From: Ixodes scapularis
Taxonomy: Eukaryota; Arthropoda; Arachnida; Ixodida; Ixodidae
Assembly (NCBI RefSeq): GCF_016920785.2
Contig: NW_024609884.1
Span: forward strand, 31,602,080 to 31,666,079
DNA: 64,000 nt
Direction of reading: 5' to 3'
The notes under the pieces were generated by a model, which was not told the origin of the DNA, made no database searches, and saw nothing but the letters and a program-made list of their open reading frames with translations. Within the stretch, counting starts at the first letter, position 1. Each line of letters opens with the position of its first letter. Of the stretch, positions 35,129-47,620 are shown in pieces. The position numbers and the translations under genes were made by a program.

Positions 35129-35750
35129 ATATTGTGTCAGTCGTTAAAAAAAAAAAATCCTTTGGTGCAACATTTTTTGTGCGCCTGCCTAGTGCAGCAA
35201 GGATGATTGTGGGGAAGCGGGAAACTCTCTCATATAGGCGAATATTAAACAACTCGTGTTATGCTTTTGCCGGTGCATTAATAATCTGAGTATATTTCGA
35301 CTGTGCTCAACTGCACTTGTTTATCCCCAGTTGAAAATACATATTCCGGCGTTAATCACGGAGGAAAAAAAAAGCGAAAAAGCAAAGAGCTGTTGTCTTT
35401 TTGGCGTTATATGCTTGGAAATTAACACGACCGATTAATCTATTAAAGGGTGGAGATTTATCCTGTTACAATTTTTAATTGATACCCAGCCCTAGGCATT
35501 TATTCAATGTTGTACTGGTAAGCTGCAGTGACAGTAGTGCCAAGTCAACTATTCTTACTCCGGAAACCATTTTACCCCACAAGATGGCATAGAAGTGAAA
35601 TGCCGTATATCTATCATAAAATAAAGTAAGAAATTATTTTCACCACAGGAAAGTAATTCCTGATATACATTTTTGCAAACATTGTCAAAGCTGATACATG
35701 GGTTGCACTGGCGTCATATCGCATATTTTTGACCATGTAAGAGGAGGAGA
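35129..35750. other. No recognised feature
   Basis: AT-rich sequence with no conserved frame and no clear repeat structure. Confidence 0.4.
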
Positions 35751-35759
35751 GGGAAGCTG

Positions 35760-35905
35760 CTTTTGTAAAAATTTAGAGTGATGGGTTAATCTTCTATAAT
35801 CATCTGGTAGGGGAATAGCGACGCCAGTGCAAATCCGGGGGGGGGGGGGGGGGGGGGGGCACAAAAGAGAGTCTTGATAAGAGGGGAGCTCCTTCTTGCC
35901 CTCGT
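35760..35905. repeat. Interspersed repeat family D, copy 2 (inverted relative to 13540)
   Basis: GGGGAATAGCGACGCCAGTG, a run of about 28 G, and CACAAAAGAGAGTC match family D blocks at 13540-13700 on the opposite strand. Confidence 0.6.
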
Positions 35906-36076
35906 CTCTGTTGATCTCCGTAGTGCTCTTTGATACGGCTTTCTGGAAAACCACACAAATTCGATGGGTTTTTGACCCGACGGCACCGCGTCCCGTGCAG
36001 AAATAGTGCAACCAACCTCTGCTGCGCTGTCATCGCGCGACGCATCAAAGGCTGGTGTCACTATTTCTGTCTTAAG

Positions 36077-36216
36077 TAGTGACGCGTTACTGTAACTTCG
36101 TTACTTTTTCGGTAACTAGTAACCTTTTTGAGAATGTAACTTGTAACTGTAGTTCTATTACTTTTTCTGAGGTAACGATGAAAGTAACGACGTTACTTTT
36201 GTCGTTACTTTTCAGT
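36077..36216. repeat. hAT-like element end with GTTAC/GTAAC arrays
   Basis: It begins TAGTGACGCGTTACTGTAAC and continues with at least ten GTTAC or GTAAC motifs, including the palindromic AACGACGTTAC. No matching opposite end is visible before the assembly gap at 36476. Confidence 0.55.
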
Positions 36217-36475
36217 TTTGTGAATAATATATCATTGAACGAGTATAACCTAGCTATTGCTTGCACTTTCCAAATTGTCTGTTTCGACATTTCGAGTGTC
36301 AGTTGGCCTTGCACAAACTTGAGAATACGTTCTTTCTCGAAAGTCACTATCCGAATATAGCCACGTGTAGATTTGATGAAAAAAGAAAAAAGAAGAATGT
36401 AGTTATTTTTACGCACTTGTTTGTGCTTTGTGACTGAACACTTACATCTTAGTATATTGAAGCACTATCTCTGTT

Positions 36476-36575
36476 NNNNNNNNNNNNNNNNNNNNNNNNN
36501 NNNNNNNNNNNNNNNNNNNNNNNNNNNNNNNNNNNNNNNNNNNNNNNNNNNNNNNNNNNNNNNNNNNNNNNNNNN
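36476..36575. other. Assembly gap (exactly 100 N)
   Basis: A run of 100 undetermined bases. The round length suggests a scaffolding gap of unknown true size, so distances across it are unreliable. Confidence 0.99.
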
Positions 36576-37135
36576 GTACCCTCCTCCTCCGCACCGTCCC
36601 ATCCTCCTCCTCCATACCCTTCCCTCCTCTTTTTAGGAACAATTCCGAAACAGGTTCCTATTCCGGGTCTACGTCCCAAGATATCATGATGGTTCCTTAG
36701 TTCAAGTGTCCCACGGAATGTAAATATTGCGCTATTTTTTTTTCTTTGGGAAAGTTTTATTTTATGACACCCGCATTCTGCCCAAGTACTTAGCAAAGTA
36801 AGATCTTCGGGTGTTCAGTCTTCTGTTATCGTATGTGAGGTATGCCGGTTGAGTGACTTCATTAAAGTTTTCGAAATGCAAAATATTTCTGAAATAAACC
36901 GACTGATACTTTAATACGTGTTTTTCTTTTTTCTTTTTTATCACATAAAAACGATACTAAAAAATAGTAGATAGGGTCACGCGTTAAGTGACCCCCTCGC
37001 CATACGACGCAATATATTAAGGCAGTAGCGGTACTTTAAAAGCACGGGGCAACTTCTCCTACGTTTGAACGAAAGCGCCGATTGCTGAAAAGAAAGACTA
37101 GTACCAGCGACTAATTTCGTTACCGTCCCGCTCAC

Positions 37136-37528
37136 CTGAACGTCGACAGAGCCAGACATCTTCTCCAGTGCTCCCAGCACAGCTGAAAGGAGGGAAGATT
37201 GGCCAGAGCCCACCGACCCGACCACCGCAACAAGGCTGCATGTTTTCACGTTCAAATTCACGTCCTTGAGGACCGGAGGATCCTCCTTCGACCAGGCAAA
37301 TGTTGCTTGAGTGAGGGTGACGGCTGCCCCTAGAGATAAATGATAATAAAGAAACACGAAAATCGATCGAAGAGCTTAGTGCAATCCATTTTTGAGTGCA
37401 AGATATAAGTGAATATAGTTGAACGAGAAAAATAAATGTTTTCCAGAAATATTGTTTCGCTCAGGCATGCGTAAGAACTCAAACCTTTCAAAAGTAATCT
37501 TCAGAACTGTGAATACCGAGATAAATAA

Positions 37529-37591
<63 letters not shown>

Positions 37592-40500
37592 GGTGTCGAA
37601 CCGGAACTGAACCGAACCGAAAACCTTAACCGAACCGGTATTTTTTCCGGAACTGAACCCGATCCCGAACCGTTATATTGTTATCGCGATGAACCCGAAC
37701 CGGAACTGAACCGGAAAAAAATAACGGTTACCGGGTCATGTCAAAGCGGTTCGGCCACGCGCTGTTGACAATGAATGTGCTATCAATGCCATTTGTTTTT
37801 TAAGTGCCGTCAACTGACACATACCTCGCTTACATATTTTTCTTCTCCACTCAGTCTTAAGAATATAAAAGCTGCATCCATGAATCTTGACATAGGGACC
37901 AGTATTGCGCTGGTCGCGGCTTGCACGGAAAAAAAATGAATTGGAAGGCTGTGAAAAAAAAAAAAAATCGCGTCACGGGATTTCGTTTTCCTACAATCAC
38001 GTAAATCCTAAATGCTGCTGTGTGCTCATTTCATAACACGTTTCTACAACCCGCGAGTTCTTGAAGCTTGCTTCCATCGGATTGAGAAAAGAAAAGGCTG
38101 TGGAGTTTGATAATAATGCATCCGGTTTCGTCGTAGGCACTTAGAAGCTAACATATTTGTGAGACAGCGAACTCTTCTATTTCAATATTTATCCTATTAC
38201 GACCTTCTGGCGTTGCGTTCGGTGAAGTATTTTTCATATTCCGTATCTTGTTTAATGAAAACTTCTTTAAGGGTCTAATTTGAGTTACCGAAGGCTAGTT
38301 CAAATAGAGAAAGCTGTTTTCTCCCCACTGTTCCTTCAATTGCTTACACGCCGAGGTGGCGGGATAGTTAGCAAGTTCTACTTGTAAGTGGGTTTGTAAG
38401 GTCGCGGATTTTACAGCTACTGCGTCGGACCCAATTAGATGAAGTCCGAATGCGTAAACGTCGGCGAGGGTAACCTTTCAGTGCACATAAGGAAACCATT
38501 CCTGGTAGAAATCCCTGAGCCTTACACTACGATGTATCCCGTTTCGTATGTGCTGATTTCAGATGTTTTATTTGTAATTTATTTTCATGTTGCAACTTGT
38601 CATTTGTAATTTCCAAACCGGTTCGCGAACCGGTTCAGCGCCCCGAACCGGTTCGCGAACCGAATTAATCGAACCGGAACTGAACCAGAACAAAATAAAT
38701 TTACCTGAACCTGAACCGTAACCGAACCCGTATATTTCGGTTCGGCACACTGATATATATATATATATATATATAATCGGGCGAAAACTGACACAGGAAA
38801 TGCCAAAATATCGGGACACTTTTCGGGACAACATGCACTCCTGTCAATACGCTCTAGGTGTTTTTATTAGCGCCCAAGTATGCATTCGGCTTCCTTATCA
38901 TCAGAACGCATGTTATATTCCATTATATTAAAGAAAATAGGAAGATATCTAGTGTATGTTTGCTTAGGTTGTGTCTTTTCTCTGTTCACAGACGCTTGAA
39001 GGCGTAGAACGGTCGCTCCACTTCTAGAGAAACAAAAGGCAAAGCATCAGTTCTCGTTTGGCGTCCACGTCGGAAGTGGTATTTGGAGCTCTTGGTGAAC
39101 GCACCCATTTTGTGTCAGGGTTCTTCACAAGCAACAGAGCCCTTTAGGGCTCTTGAAGGCAACTAGTTACATTAGCCAGCATAGGCGGTTCGGACGCCGT
39201 TGGTGTGTTGGCGAAAGAAGGCCACGCTCCCTTTTTGCCGATGTATTCCCATATTCCGACATTCCCAACCGATGAAAGGCGCATGGTGTACAGGCTTGTC
39301 AGCTAAATAACGGACACTTAATGAAACATATTAAAAATCGGACGAATCTGTAAACTGTCGGAACACTCGATGGCAATATGTTACAATTTGAAACAAGGAA
39401 ATTGTTGAAAATCAGATGGAAATCGCTTGGTAGACTTCTACTTTTAGCTGACACGTTTATCGGGGGAATTTCCAATATTAGGACACGCCCCGAAAATCTC
39501 AGCACTCGTAATCAACCCCGAAACATCCACGAGTCCTAAACAATTTTTACATTGGCGCAAATTTTGGGAGGGAATCCCTACGTACGTGACAAGCCACATA
39601 TACCCTGAAAGCATTACTATTCATGAATAAGAGAAGTTAACTTCTATAAAGTCAGTGAATAAAATCATTTTGTCTAGTACTATTTTTGCTCAGAAGGAAT
39701 CAAAGAACACATTTGGAACAGTAAAGTTCCGAATGGGTGAGATAAAAACTTTCGTGTGGATAGGAATTTTCAAAGTTCAACGTTGGCTTTCACGGCTTTT
39801 GTACAGCGGGCAGTGTGACATGGGCTACTTCTGTATCAAGTCATGCTTGATAACTCCAACCAGGGGCGCAGCAAGTTCAAGACTCTTGAACGAATCGGAA
39901 ATGAAAGAAAAGTCTAGCTACCTTCTTCCGGAATTCCACCGACCATGTCTTTCTTCAGGTCAGCTTCGTCCAGAAATTCAGACAGTCTTTTCAGCGACAC
40001 CCTACACTTTGTATGAATCGAGGTAGCCAACAATGAAGGGGGGGCAGAGTCTTTCCAGAAAATCATGTAGCATCAAAATGACGCCTCACCTTGATCAACC
40101 TGGAAACGACTTACGGTAATATGTACACTGGGAGTCGCAGTAGCATGAATAGTGAAAGGCACGTAAATGCGAGAGATGGGGAGAGTTGGTTGGCTGCGTT
40201 TACCAACAAGAAAGTTCCGAATGATGCCAGCAGAGCCTAAAAAATAAGTTCCCATCAAATACAAATCAGATGTACAAAAACACCAGGGTAGCACGCTGAA
40301 AAGTTGTTCGCGTCGTGTTAATCTCGTCACTGAAGTTTCATACAAAAATGGCAAATACTTCATTCGAAGATTATCTCTATAGTGACCGCTGCTGCTTAAG
40401 AAACGTGGTTCATTCTGATTCTTGCCTGGTGATTGGTTCTTCGACAATCTCAAATCCCGCAATGTCGTTGGCTACGAAGCTATAATAAATTAACAAGATG

Positions 40501-43500
40501 CTAGGAACTAGCCACGCCGAACGTTTCTTAAGTTTCCGGTGATTATACGGAGCGCAAATTCGTCCGCTTCATTTGCATGGGTATTGGTGACGTCAGACAC
40601 CAAATCTCTGATTAGCCGTGATTGAAGGATAGTGGGTAGACATCAAGGCAGCTTGTTTCGAGGCCTACTCACTATCCTTCAATCAGAGCCAATCAGAGCT
40701 CGGCATTTTGACGTCACCACGACTCCTGCTAAAAGAAGTAGACGAACTTGCGCTCCGTATCCACCGATGTTTTTTTGCGACCAAGCCCGCTGCCGCCCGT
40801 TGACGGTGGACATTTGCAAGCTTCCGGTTTTCTCACATCCTTTCGTTATTTGTACTACGTTCGGCAAAGTGCGCAGGTTCTTGCAAACGGATTACAGGTT
40901 CTTCTCTGAAGGGAGATTGTGTTACCCGATCGCTGTTTTTTGCTGAATAAGAAATAAACACACTATCGGAAGTCTACTGGGGCACCGAATAGTGTTGCGC
41001 CCTCGTGGGTACCAACTCCCACTGAACGCGAAGAGTAGACGCCGAGAATTGCGATTATTCTTTTTTACTTTTGTACTGAGAGAATGTGATGATGACAGGA
41101 ATTCTCAGGACTGTCACAAGTATTGATAGTGCCTTCCACCCCTCTCTTAACGAACAAACAAACAATAAAAAGAAAAAGAGATGGCACTTGCAAAATCACT
41201 CAGATTTTCCGAAGAACGTGTGGACATTTTCAATTGTAGGAGATATTCATGTATGTACATTTCCGAAGGTATCAGGGTGACCTGGTTGTCATAAAGATAC
41301 ACTAACCCTATATTTATTTAATGTTGTGATGGCAACACTGAACATCAATGTGATGTCCCCGACATTAAGTGGCGCTCTATCGTTATTCGCCGTACCTTCG
41401 ATAGGTTTTCGGTCTGTTTTCTCAACACTGTCGAAGCGCTTGCTGTTAAGGGACGAGCGGCTTGACTGACAAAAAAACAGCATTAGAACATTCGCTTAAT
41501 TACTTAAGCATCAAGGAGCGTACGCGAGTGTAGTCACACGTGCTGCGCTTGCTGCCTTTTGCAGTAGTAACTGCTTGAAAGCAAAATCCCGAAATAAATC
41601 GTTTAAAGCTGGGGTCGAGAACTTTTTTGCTGCAGCGGGCTAGATTATCGCAAAGCGAAGACAGAGTATGCCGGATGAAAATCCGGGGGTGGGGGTGGCG
41701 GGGCGGGGGGCAGAAGACGATCAGCTCGCGAAAAAAAAACAAATAAAATGCGAAGTGAACTGGTATGCTCTGTGCTGCAGGCTATGTTTTGCGTGACCCT
41801 TGATTTTGCAGGTTCTGCCTCCTACAATTTCGCAGAGCCACACAGTTCTGGTTCAAAAGTTCAATGAACGAGACAAACTGAAAGGCAACAAATGTTGCCA
41901 TCCTATTATTATTATTACTATTTTTTATGTTTTTTTTTTGTTTTTTGCAATTGGACTGTAAGATATTTGCTACAATTCTGTTCAGTCGCTTGGTCAAAAT
42001 CCTCATAGCGAACCCCTGAGTGCGACGAAATCTGCTGAAATTGATAATGTTACGAACCGCTCTACCCCCCAAAAAAAGTGTGCTCAATATGAATATCATT
42101 ATTATTGATGTATCTAATGCATCACTGTGATGCGCAACTCTATTGTACAAAATAGACCAATAGCTAAGACTATTTTGCAGAGATACACTGAATGTTTTAA
42201 ACCAATCGATATGTGTCATCTACGAAATGGAAGGATCCTCTACTGATAACTGTTATTATAACTGTGAATCCTTTAATAAACTGAAACGACGTGAAGCCTT
42301 GATGAACAAATCAAACATATCTCTGTTTCATTTAAATGCGAGAAGCATTAGAAATAAAAGTGATGAGATGGAAATATTTTTAAGTTCACTAACTCATAGC
42401 TTTGATATTTTGGCATTCACGGAGACGTGGTTTACCGGAGACTGTGATGTTATTAACTTCAAAAATTTCAAGAGCGAACAAATCTATCGTACAAACCGGA
42501 AAGGAGGTGGAGTGTCACTTTATTTGCGCGAAGGTCTGAAATATAAAATTATTCCAGACTTCACGGGTGTTGATTATAATAATTATGAATCATTAGTCGT
42601 TCAAAGTTCTAGAACGGTTATTGCTGCAATATACAGGCCACCGAACGGATCCTTTAGTATATTTTTTTAGTTTCATTACAGGCTTACTGGAGTATGTTAC
42701 TTCCATGAATTTTCAGATTGTCATAGTAGGCGATTTTAATATAGACTTACGGTCTCATGAACCGCCGAAAGTTGAATTTCTTGAAATAATACAGTCTTTT
42801 GGTTGTAGAAACTTAGTCAACATGCCTACGAGAATAACGGAACACACTGATACTTTGATCGATCTTTGTATAACAAATTATGAAACTCATGGCACAAGAG
42901 CAGGCGTATTTTCGGTGGATCTAAGCGATCATTTTCCTATATTTTGTTTTATCTGCTGGAAGAACTTGGGCAGTAAGCAATCTAGCGCACACGAAAAGCT
43001 GACTTATCGCCATACTAGTAATCAAAAAATATTGAACAGTTTACCATACTCATTTCGAATGATAACTGGAACGATGTTCTAACCGAACTAGACCCTGATA
43101 AAGCGTACGATAAGTTCGTGGAAAGAATAAGAAAATATTACGACTCAGCTTTTCCTCGGGCTCAATGTAAAAAGCACAACAAATCAAAGAAACCATGGGT
43201 TACTGCAGAGTTATACAAAACAATAAAAGCAAGGAATAAGCTGTTCGATAAATTTGCCAAAACTAGATACCTTAATATTTTAACTGAATACAAAAAGCAA
43301 CGTAATAAACTGACTGTAGATTTGAAAAAAGCGAAAGTTAGATATTATACAAATAAATTTGTATCTATAAAAAACAGCCCAGAAAAAGTATGGAAGACTG
43401 TTAAAGACGTACTATCCCCTGTTCCTAATGTCATACCAAATGAACTCACAATAGATGATCAGACATATTCTCACGCGTCACTGGCCGAGAGGTTCAACTT

Positions 43501-46500
43501 GCATTTTTTGACTGCAGGTGGCAGTGTTTCCACATTAATGGACTACAGCAACTATGAAACGTACATAACCATGAACTTAGCTAACTCTATATTTTTGACT
43601 CCCACCAATGAAACACAAATTAATGATATAATTGTCTCGTTGAAGTGCAGCAGCGCCTCTGGATATAATGATTTGAAGGTAGCCCCCATCAAAGCAGTAA
43701 AAGACTGGATTTGTTCTCCTCTAGCTCATATATGCAATAGAATTCTTGAAACTGGTATATTTCCTAATAAAATGAAATTAGCTAGAGTTTGTATTATACA
43801 CAAAAGCGGTACATTAACTAACCTAAACAACTACAGGCCCATATCAGTGCTTCCATTATTTTCAAAAATTGCAGAAAAGGTAATAAATACTAGGTTTTCT
43901 AAATATTTTCTTTATAATAATATTATAACATCTTGTCAGTATGGGTTTCAGAAAGGAAAATCTACAGAAACAGCTTTGCTATGCATAAAAAACAAAATAA
44001 TAAGTAACGTAGAAAATCGACTTTACACACTCGGTATATTCCTAGATTTTCGGAAGGCTTTTGACTCTATAAACGCATGATATTCTTCTTGGAAAACTAG
44101 AGCGATATGGTAGAAGGGGATTAGCTCTCGAACTTATCAAGAATTACTTATCAGCTCGAAGACAATTCACATCTATAAACGGTTTTACATCACAAACTTC
44201 CCTGATGCAGTACGGCGTTCCTCAGGGTTCAATCCTCGAACCTTTGTTATTTTTGGCATATATAAATGACATAGTTAATATACCGCGAACCCCCGATATT
44301 ATCCTGTACGCGGACGACACCAACTTTTTCTTTTCCGGGACAAATCTCGATGAAATTGAACAGTGTGCAAATTGCTGGCTTAATGAGCTATCTCAGTGGT
44401 TGCGGTCTAACCAACTAGAGTTAAACACAGCAAAGACAAAATATTTTATATTCAGGTCCAAAAATAAACTTGTTCAGCGTAAGTTGAATGTTACATTTTT
44501 AAACTCTACGATAGAAAGCACTTCGGCTCATAAGTTCCTTGGGGTTTGGTTTGAGGAGTTTTTAAGTTGGACGAACCATGCAAATAAAATTAGATGTGAT
44601 ATATCACGTTCAATTGGTGTACTGAATAAAGTCAGACACTTGTTACCAAACTGGCTTAAACTGCAGCTTTACTATACTCTTGTGTACTCCCGCCTACAGT
44701 ATTGTCTTTTAGTTTGGGGAACCACGACAAAAACAAACATTGAAAAAGTTTTTCTTTTACAAAAGAAGGCCGTTAGGTGCGTAGATAATTTAGGTTATAT
44801 TCAGCATACATCGCCCACATTCGAAAAATACAAGCCATTACCCATCGGACATGTTTTTTCTATTAAATTAGCGAACATTATCTTTGACGAGATAAAGCGG
44901 GATGAGACCTCTTTCTTCAACGCCTACCTTCATAAGCCTGCCAATTACACTCTTAGACACACCTTTTACATCAAACAAAATGTTAGAACAAACTATGGAA
45001 CTCAAACACTTCATTATAAAATCGCTGACTTACTAAATACTCATGCAAATATAGTTCAAATGGTACACAACTGTAGCAATCTCCAGATCTTTAGGAAAAT
45101 TATCAAATTATATTTTCTTTCAATCGAATAATATGCACCTGCCACTTGGGCCGTTAGTTCAAATGTGCAAATGTGATCAATTATATTATATGTAACAGTG
45201 TTTGTTATTTTTCACTCAACTTTGTGACTCTTCAAATGTTTTCATCCGTAAACTTATTTTGATGGGAATTAAGTAATTGATGTTCATTTTTTTTTCGGTA
45301 CCCTTAGAAGTACGTGCCGAGTGCTGTAATGGGGGCTGGTGGCCACGTCAGAGGACTTCGTGTCTTCTTTTGCCGCAGCCTCCCAGACATATGCATGTCG
45401 AAATAAGCGTATTATTATTATTATTATTATTACTAGTTGATAATAAACTAATACGCCCAACTATACCAGGCTCGCAACCAACGCTAATTCTTGCGCCAAT
45501 AGTTCTCGAGTGTGTGTGTGTACACACACTCGAGTATGTGCGTGTGTGTGTGGGGGCGGGGAGGGGTAGGGGGGGGGGGGGGCTTGTCTGGTAGCGTGGC
45601 AATGGCCGCATAATATTACCTTGCGGGCCGCTGTTTGAGGACCCCTAGTTTATAGAGATAACGCGGGCGCGAGCAGTGAGTTTAATTCCCCTTGATGCTT
45701 TGGTAATTTTGGCAAATGGTCTATAGACTAGGTTATATACTTATCGTAACAAAAATCATACAACAATGGAATGCGGCAGGTAAGTTTCGTCGGCGCACCT
45801 GTCATATGCGGCAGGCAAGTTCCCAAGTGCGCACCGTTGGAATATTTGCACAAAATTCGACGAGGTAAGTCCGATATAACACCTGCAGAAACCAAATATA
45901 CATAAATATTAGCTGCTCACGTTTTTTTATTAGATGAACGTTTAGGGTAGTTACCGGTTCACAAAAGAAAACGGTATGGTGCACAGTAGTCGATTTATAT
46001 TGGTAGAAACAGCTTACTTTTGTCGAAGAAGCAAAGCAAGACACGTTCGTTGCACGTACCGCAAAAGGCGTAATCGTCCAGATGAATCCGAAAGCCGATT
46101 GCAGGAGAGAGTATTTTCTGAGAGAGGACAATTCCTTCGTACGCACTTTCTTCACTTTCTCAATGAACGATGGTTCCCAAGCGTTCAGTTTGATCACCTG
46201 GGAAAAGGTCAGAATCCATGAATCCGAAAAAGCGCAGTATACGTTCTTTACCATTCATTCCGGTGCACACGTCAAGCTGCATTCACGAGGCTAAATTTAT
46301 TTTTTGACATCCGCTGCCTACCTTTTGAAAAAAAAATCAATTCAATTCCTTTACTTGTTACTTTTTATATTCATAATCAATTAGTGACATTACAAAGTAG
46401 CTTATACCCGAATGACGTCATGAGAGACGCGGGTTTACCTTATTGCCAACAATCTGTCGGTAGTAGAGTTATGTATCTCCTACACTGACTCATATTCACC

Positions 46501-46880
46501 AAAGAGGAATAGTAATGATAACCAAGATAAAGGCTGTATGGTATAAAGTAAAATAAGGGCTCGAGTATCGCATTGTTGTATCTCATATGGCATACCTCTA
46601 AGTTTTTTTTAAATATTTGATGCCCGACATTACCTTAAAGTAAGGCTTCCTAATGCCAGTTTCTTCTGCCTTGCTTTATTTATTTTTTATATTTATCGTA
46701 ATTAATACGAACACCGTCAAATTTAATCATGAATATGCTGATCGCGTCACGAAACAGCAGGCGTTGTCACCTAAATACTTATAATACACGCAAACATTTA
46801 AGTTGTATGTGTACCTTAATTCCGTTCAAAATTTCGTTCGTCAGACGGAGCCGCAAGTCCTTGAAAGCCATTTGTTGTTT
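37136..46880 (-). CDS. ABCC/MRP-type ABC transporter, four internal exons, possibly decayed
   Basis: Exons on the minus strand: 46880-46815 (KQQMAFKDLRLRLTNEILNGIK), 46197-46060 (VIKLNAWEPSFIEKVKKVRT... ending TITPFA), 40001-39922 (VSLKRLSEFLDEADLKKDMV) and 37329-37136 (nucleotide-binding domain 1). All have GT-AG borders and correspond in order to the first transmembrane domain, the linker and the first NBD of multidrug-resistance-associated transporters. Two oddities: the exon between TITPFA and VSLKRL (last transmembrane helices, about 60 residues) is not found, and Walker A reads GSVGSGQSS, with CAA (Gln) where the ATP-binding Lys is expected. A full non-LTR element occupies the large intron. 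5' exons are not seen right of 46880, and later NBD exons are not seen left of 37136. Either a pseudogene or a transporter with a dead NBD1. Confidence 0.8.
37530..37588. repeat. (TA)n microsatellite, site of a hAT-like insertion
   Basis: About 29 TA units run up to the left end of the element at 37589. The repeat resumes at 38753-38775 after the element, so the insertion went into the microsatellite. Confidence 0.9.
37589..38752. mobile_element. hAT-like element with CCGGTT/GAACCG arrays (1164 bp)
   Basis: The ends are CAGGGTGTCGAACCG and the complement of CAGTGTGCCGAACCG. Both subterminal regions carry many CGAACCGGAAC variants, including the palindrome CGGTTCGCGAACCG at about 38622-38660. 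The flanking ATATATAT on both sides fits an 8-bp duplication but lies in a TA repeat, so it is not decisive. A SINE is nested inside (38347-38510). No transposase. Confidence 0.75.
38347..38510 (+). mobile_element. tRNA-derived SINE nested in the hAT-like element
   Basis: The head ACGCCGAGGTGGC-GGATAGTTAGCA resembles a class II tRNA A-box, and AAGGTCGCGGATTTT stands where the B-box would be. The body reads GACCCAATTAGATGAA, AATGCGTAAACGTC and TTTCAGTGCAC. The B-box is decayed. Confidence 0.6.
38780..39900. other. No recognised feature (ABCC intron)
   Basis: I see neither exon-like sequence nor clear repeat structure here. Confidence 0.4.
40537..40768. repeat. Palindromic MITE family E, copy 1
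   Basis: The arms share TACGGAGCGCAA, GGTGACGTCA, TGATTGAAGGATAGTG and GGTAGAC or complements, with a centre near 40652. A related copy is at 49433-49600. Confidence 0.75.
40770..42200. other. No recognised gene
   Basis: A G-rich stretch at 41683-41712 could form quadruplex structure. From about 41880 onward may be the 5' region of the following retrotransposon, but no ORF1 is seen. Confidence 0.4.
42200..45434 (+). mobile_element. Nearly full-length non-LTR retrotransposon (endonuclease + RT), CR1/Jockey-like
   Basis: The endonuclease domain begins with ISLFHLNARSIRNKSDEMEI (about 42320), followed by LAFTETWF, GGGVSLYLRE, IAAIYRPPNG, then after a frameshift VGDFNIDLRSH and SDHFPIF. The RT spans 43118-45131 with SASGYNDLKVAPIK, NNYRPISVLPLFSKIAEKVI, FQKGKSTETAL, FLDFRKAFDSI, then GVPQGSILEPLLF and an intact LYADDTNFFF. 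There are breaks near 42660, 43080 and 44080-44205. The 3' UTR carries GGGCTGGTGGCCACGTCAG and ends in an ATT repeat (45410-45434). It sits in an ABCC intron in the opposite orientation. Dead through frameshifts, but young enough to read easily. Confidence 0.9.
45435..46059. other. ABCC intron; GT/AC and G-rich simple repeats
   Basis: A palindromic GTGTGTGT-ACACACAC stretch with CACTCGAGTATG lies at 45508-45553, followed by G runs to 45583. No coding sequence is visible. Confidence 0.5.
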
Positions 46881-47101
46881 CTGAAAATGCAAATTAAGAC
46901 ATATAGTGCAAACATGCAAAGCAGTAAGACGGAATTAAATAAGTCCGTCACAAAAGTGCGCGTTCATTATACTCCGTTTCACTGTAAGAGTAAACGTAGC
47001 AAAAGCTACTAGAGCAAACTCCGGGATTTCAACGTCCGTGCCAAGCACGCGCTCTCGTGCAATGCAAGCATTGCTCAGGGCCGCATGCTGGCGCTTGTAG
47101 C

Positions 47102-47232
47102 CAGTGTTGGGTAAAGTACATAGTGAATGAGACGTGATGTACCTTAAATAAATTATTATTTACATTGGATTCAACGTACTTGGAGTAAAGGACTATAAAC
47201 ACAATGTGCTTTCAAAGTAAAGTACGAGTAAT
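47102..47232. repeat. hAT-like element end with GTAC motifs
   Basis: It starts CAGTGTTGGGTAAAGTACAT, which has the CAGTGTTGGG terminus common in hAT elements, and then carries repeated AAGTAC/GTAC and ACGTACTT motifs. The other end was not found; the Kolobok-like element lies just to the right. Confidence 0.5.
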
Positions 47233-47292
47233 TTACCGCAATCTTTCATGATACCCTTTCATTTCTCCATACCGTAATTTTTCGACTGGTAA

Positions 47293-47364
47293 ACAGTCTG
47301 GTTGGGACACGCGTGTCAAAAAATGAATTTTACGCGAAAAAAAAAAATTTTTAGAGCAATATTG
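47293..47364 (+). repeat. Left terminal inverted repeat of the Kolobok-like element
   Basis: It begins ACAGTCTGGTTGGGACACGC, includes GTGTC-A(6)-TGAATTTTACGCG and an A11-T5 tract, and ends AGAGCAATATTG. It pairs with 60367-60438. Confidence 0.95.
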
Positions 47365-47620
47365 GCTGCGCCAGACGCAATTTAGTCGGTAGTCACCTCC
47401 TTTCCACTTCTTCTCTCTCTCGGCATTTCGGGCGCGCGGAGGAGAGGTACTCCCCGCCCCTTCGTAGTGGATCGGCTTGGCTGCTTGGCTGCACCCCGTA
47501 CGAGAGCCATTGCTACTTCCTGTATCTGCCGGTCGCACGCCGTACCACGTCGTACCGTGAACGTACCGTGGTCACCGTGGTGCCGTGGTCGTGCAGACTA
47601 GACAGTACATAGTCGTCGCA

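Noticed and set aside
36421..36796. Open frames spanning the N gap
   Set aside because: They are produced by translating undetermined bases and have no support.
40073..40462. Missing ABCC transmembrane exon in this frame
   Set aside because: A CAG-like acceptor and hydrophobic residues (SAGIIRNFLV) are present, but they do not match the expected FVSLxLFNILRFPL block or phase, so I did not include it.
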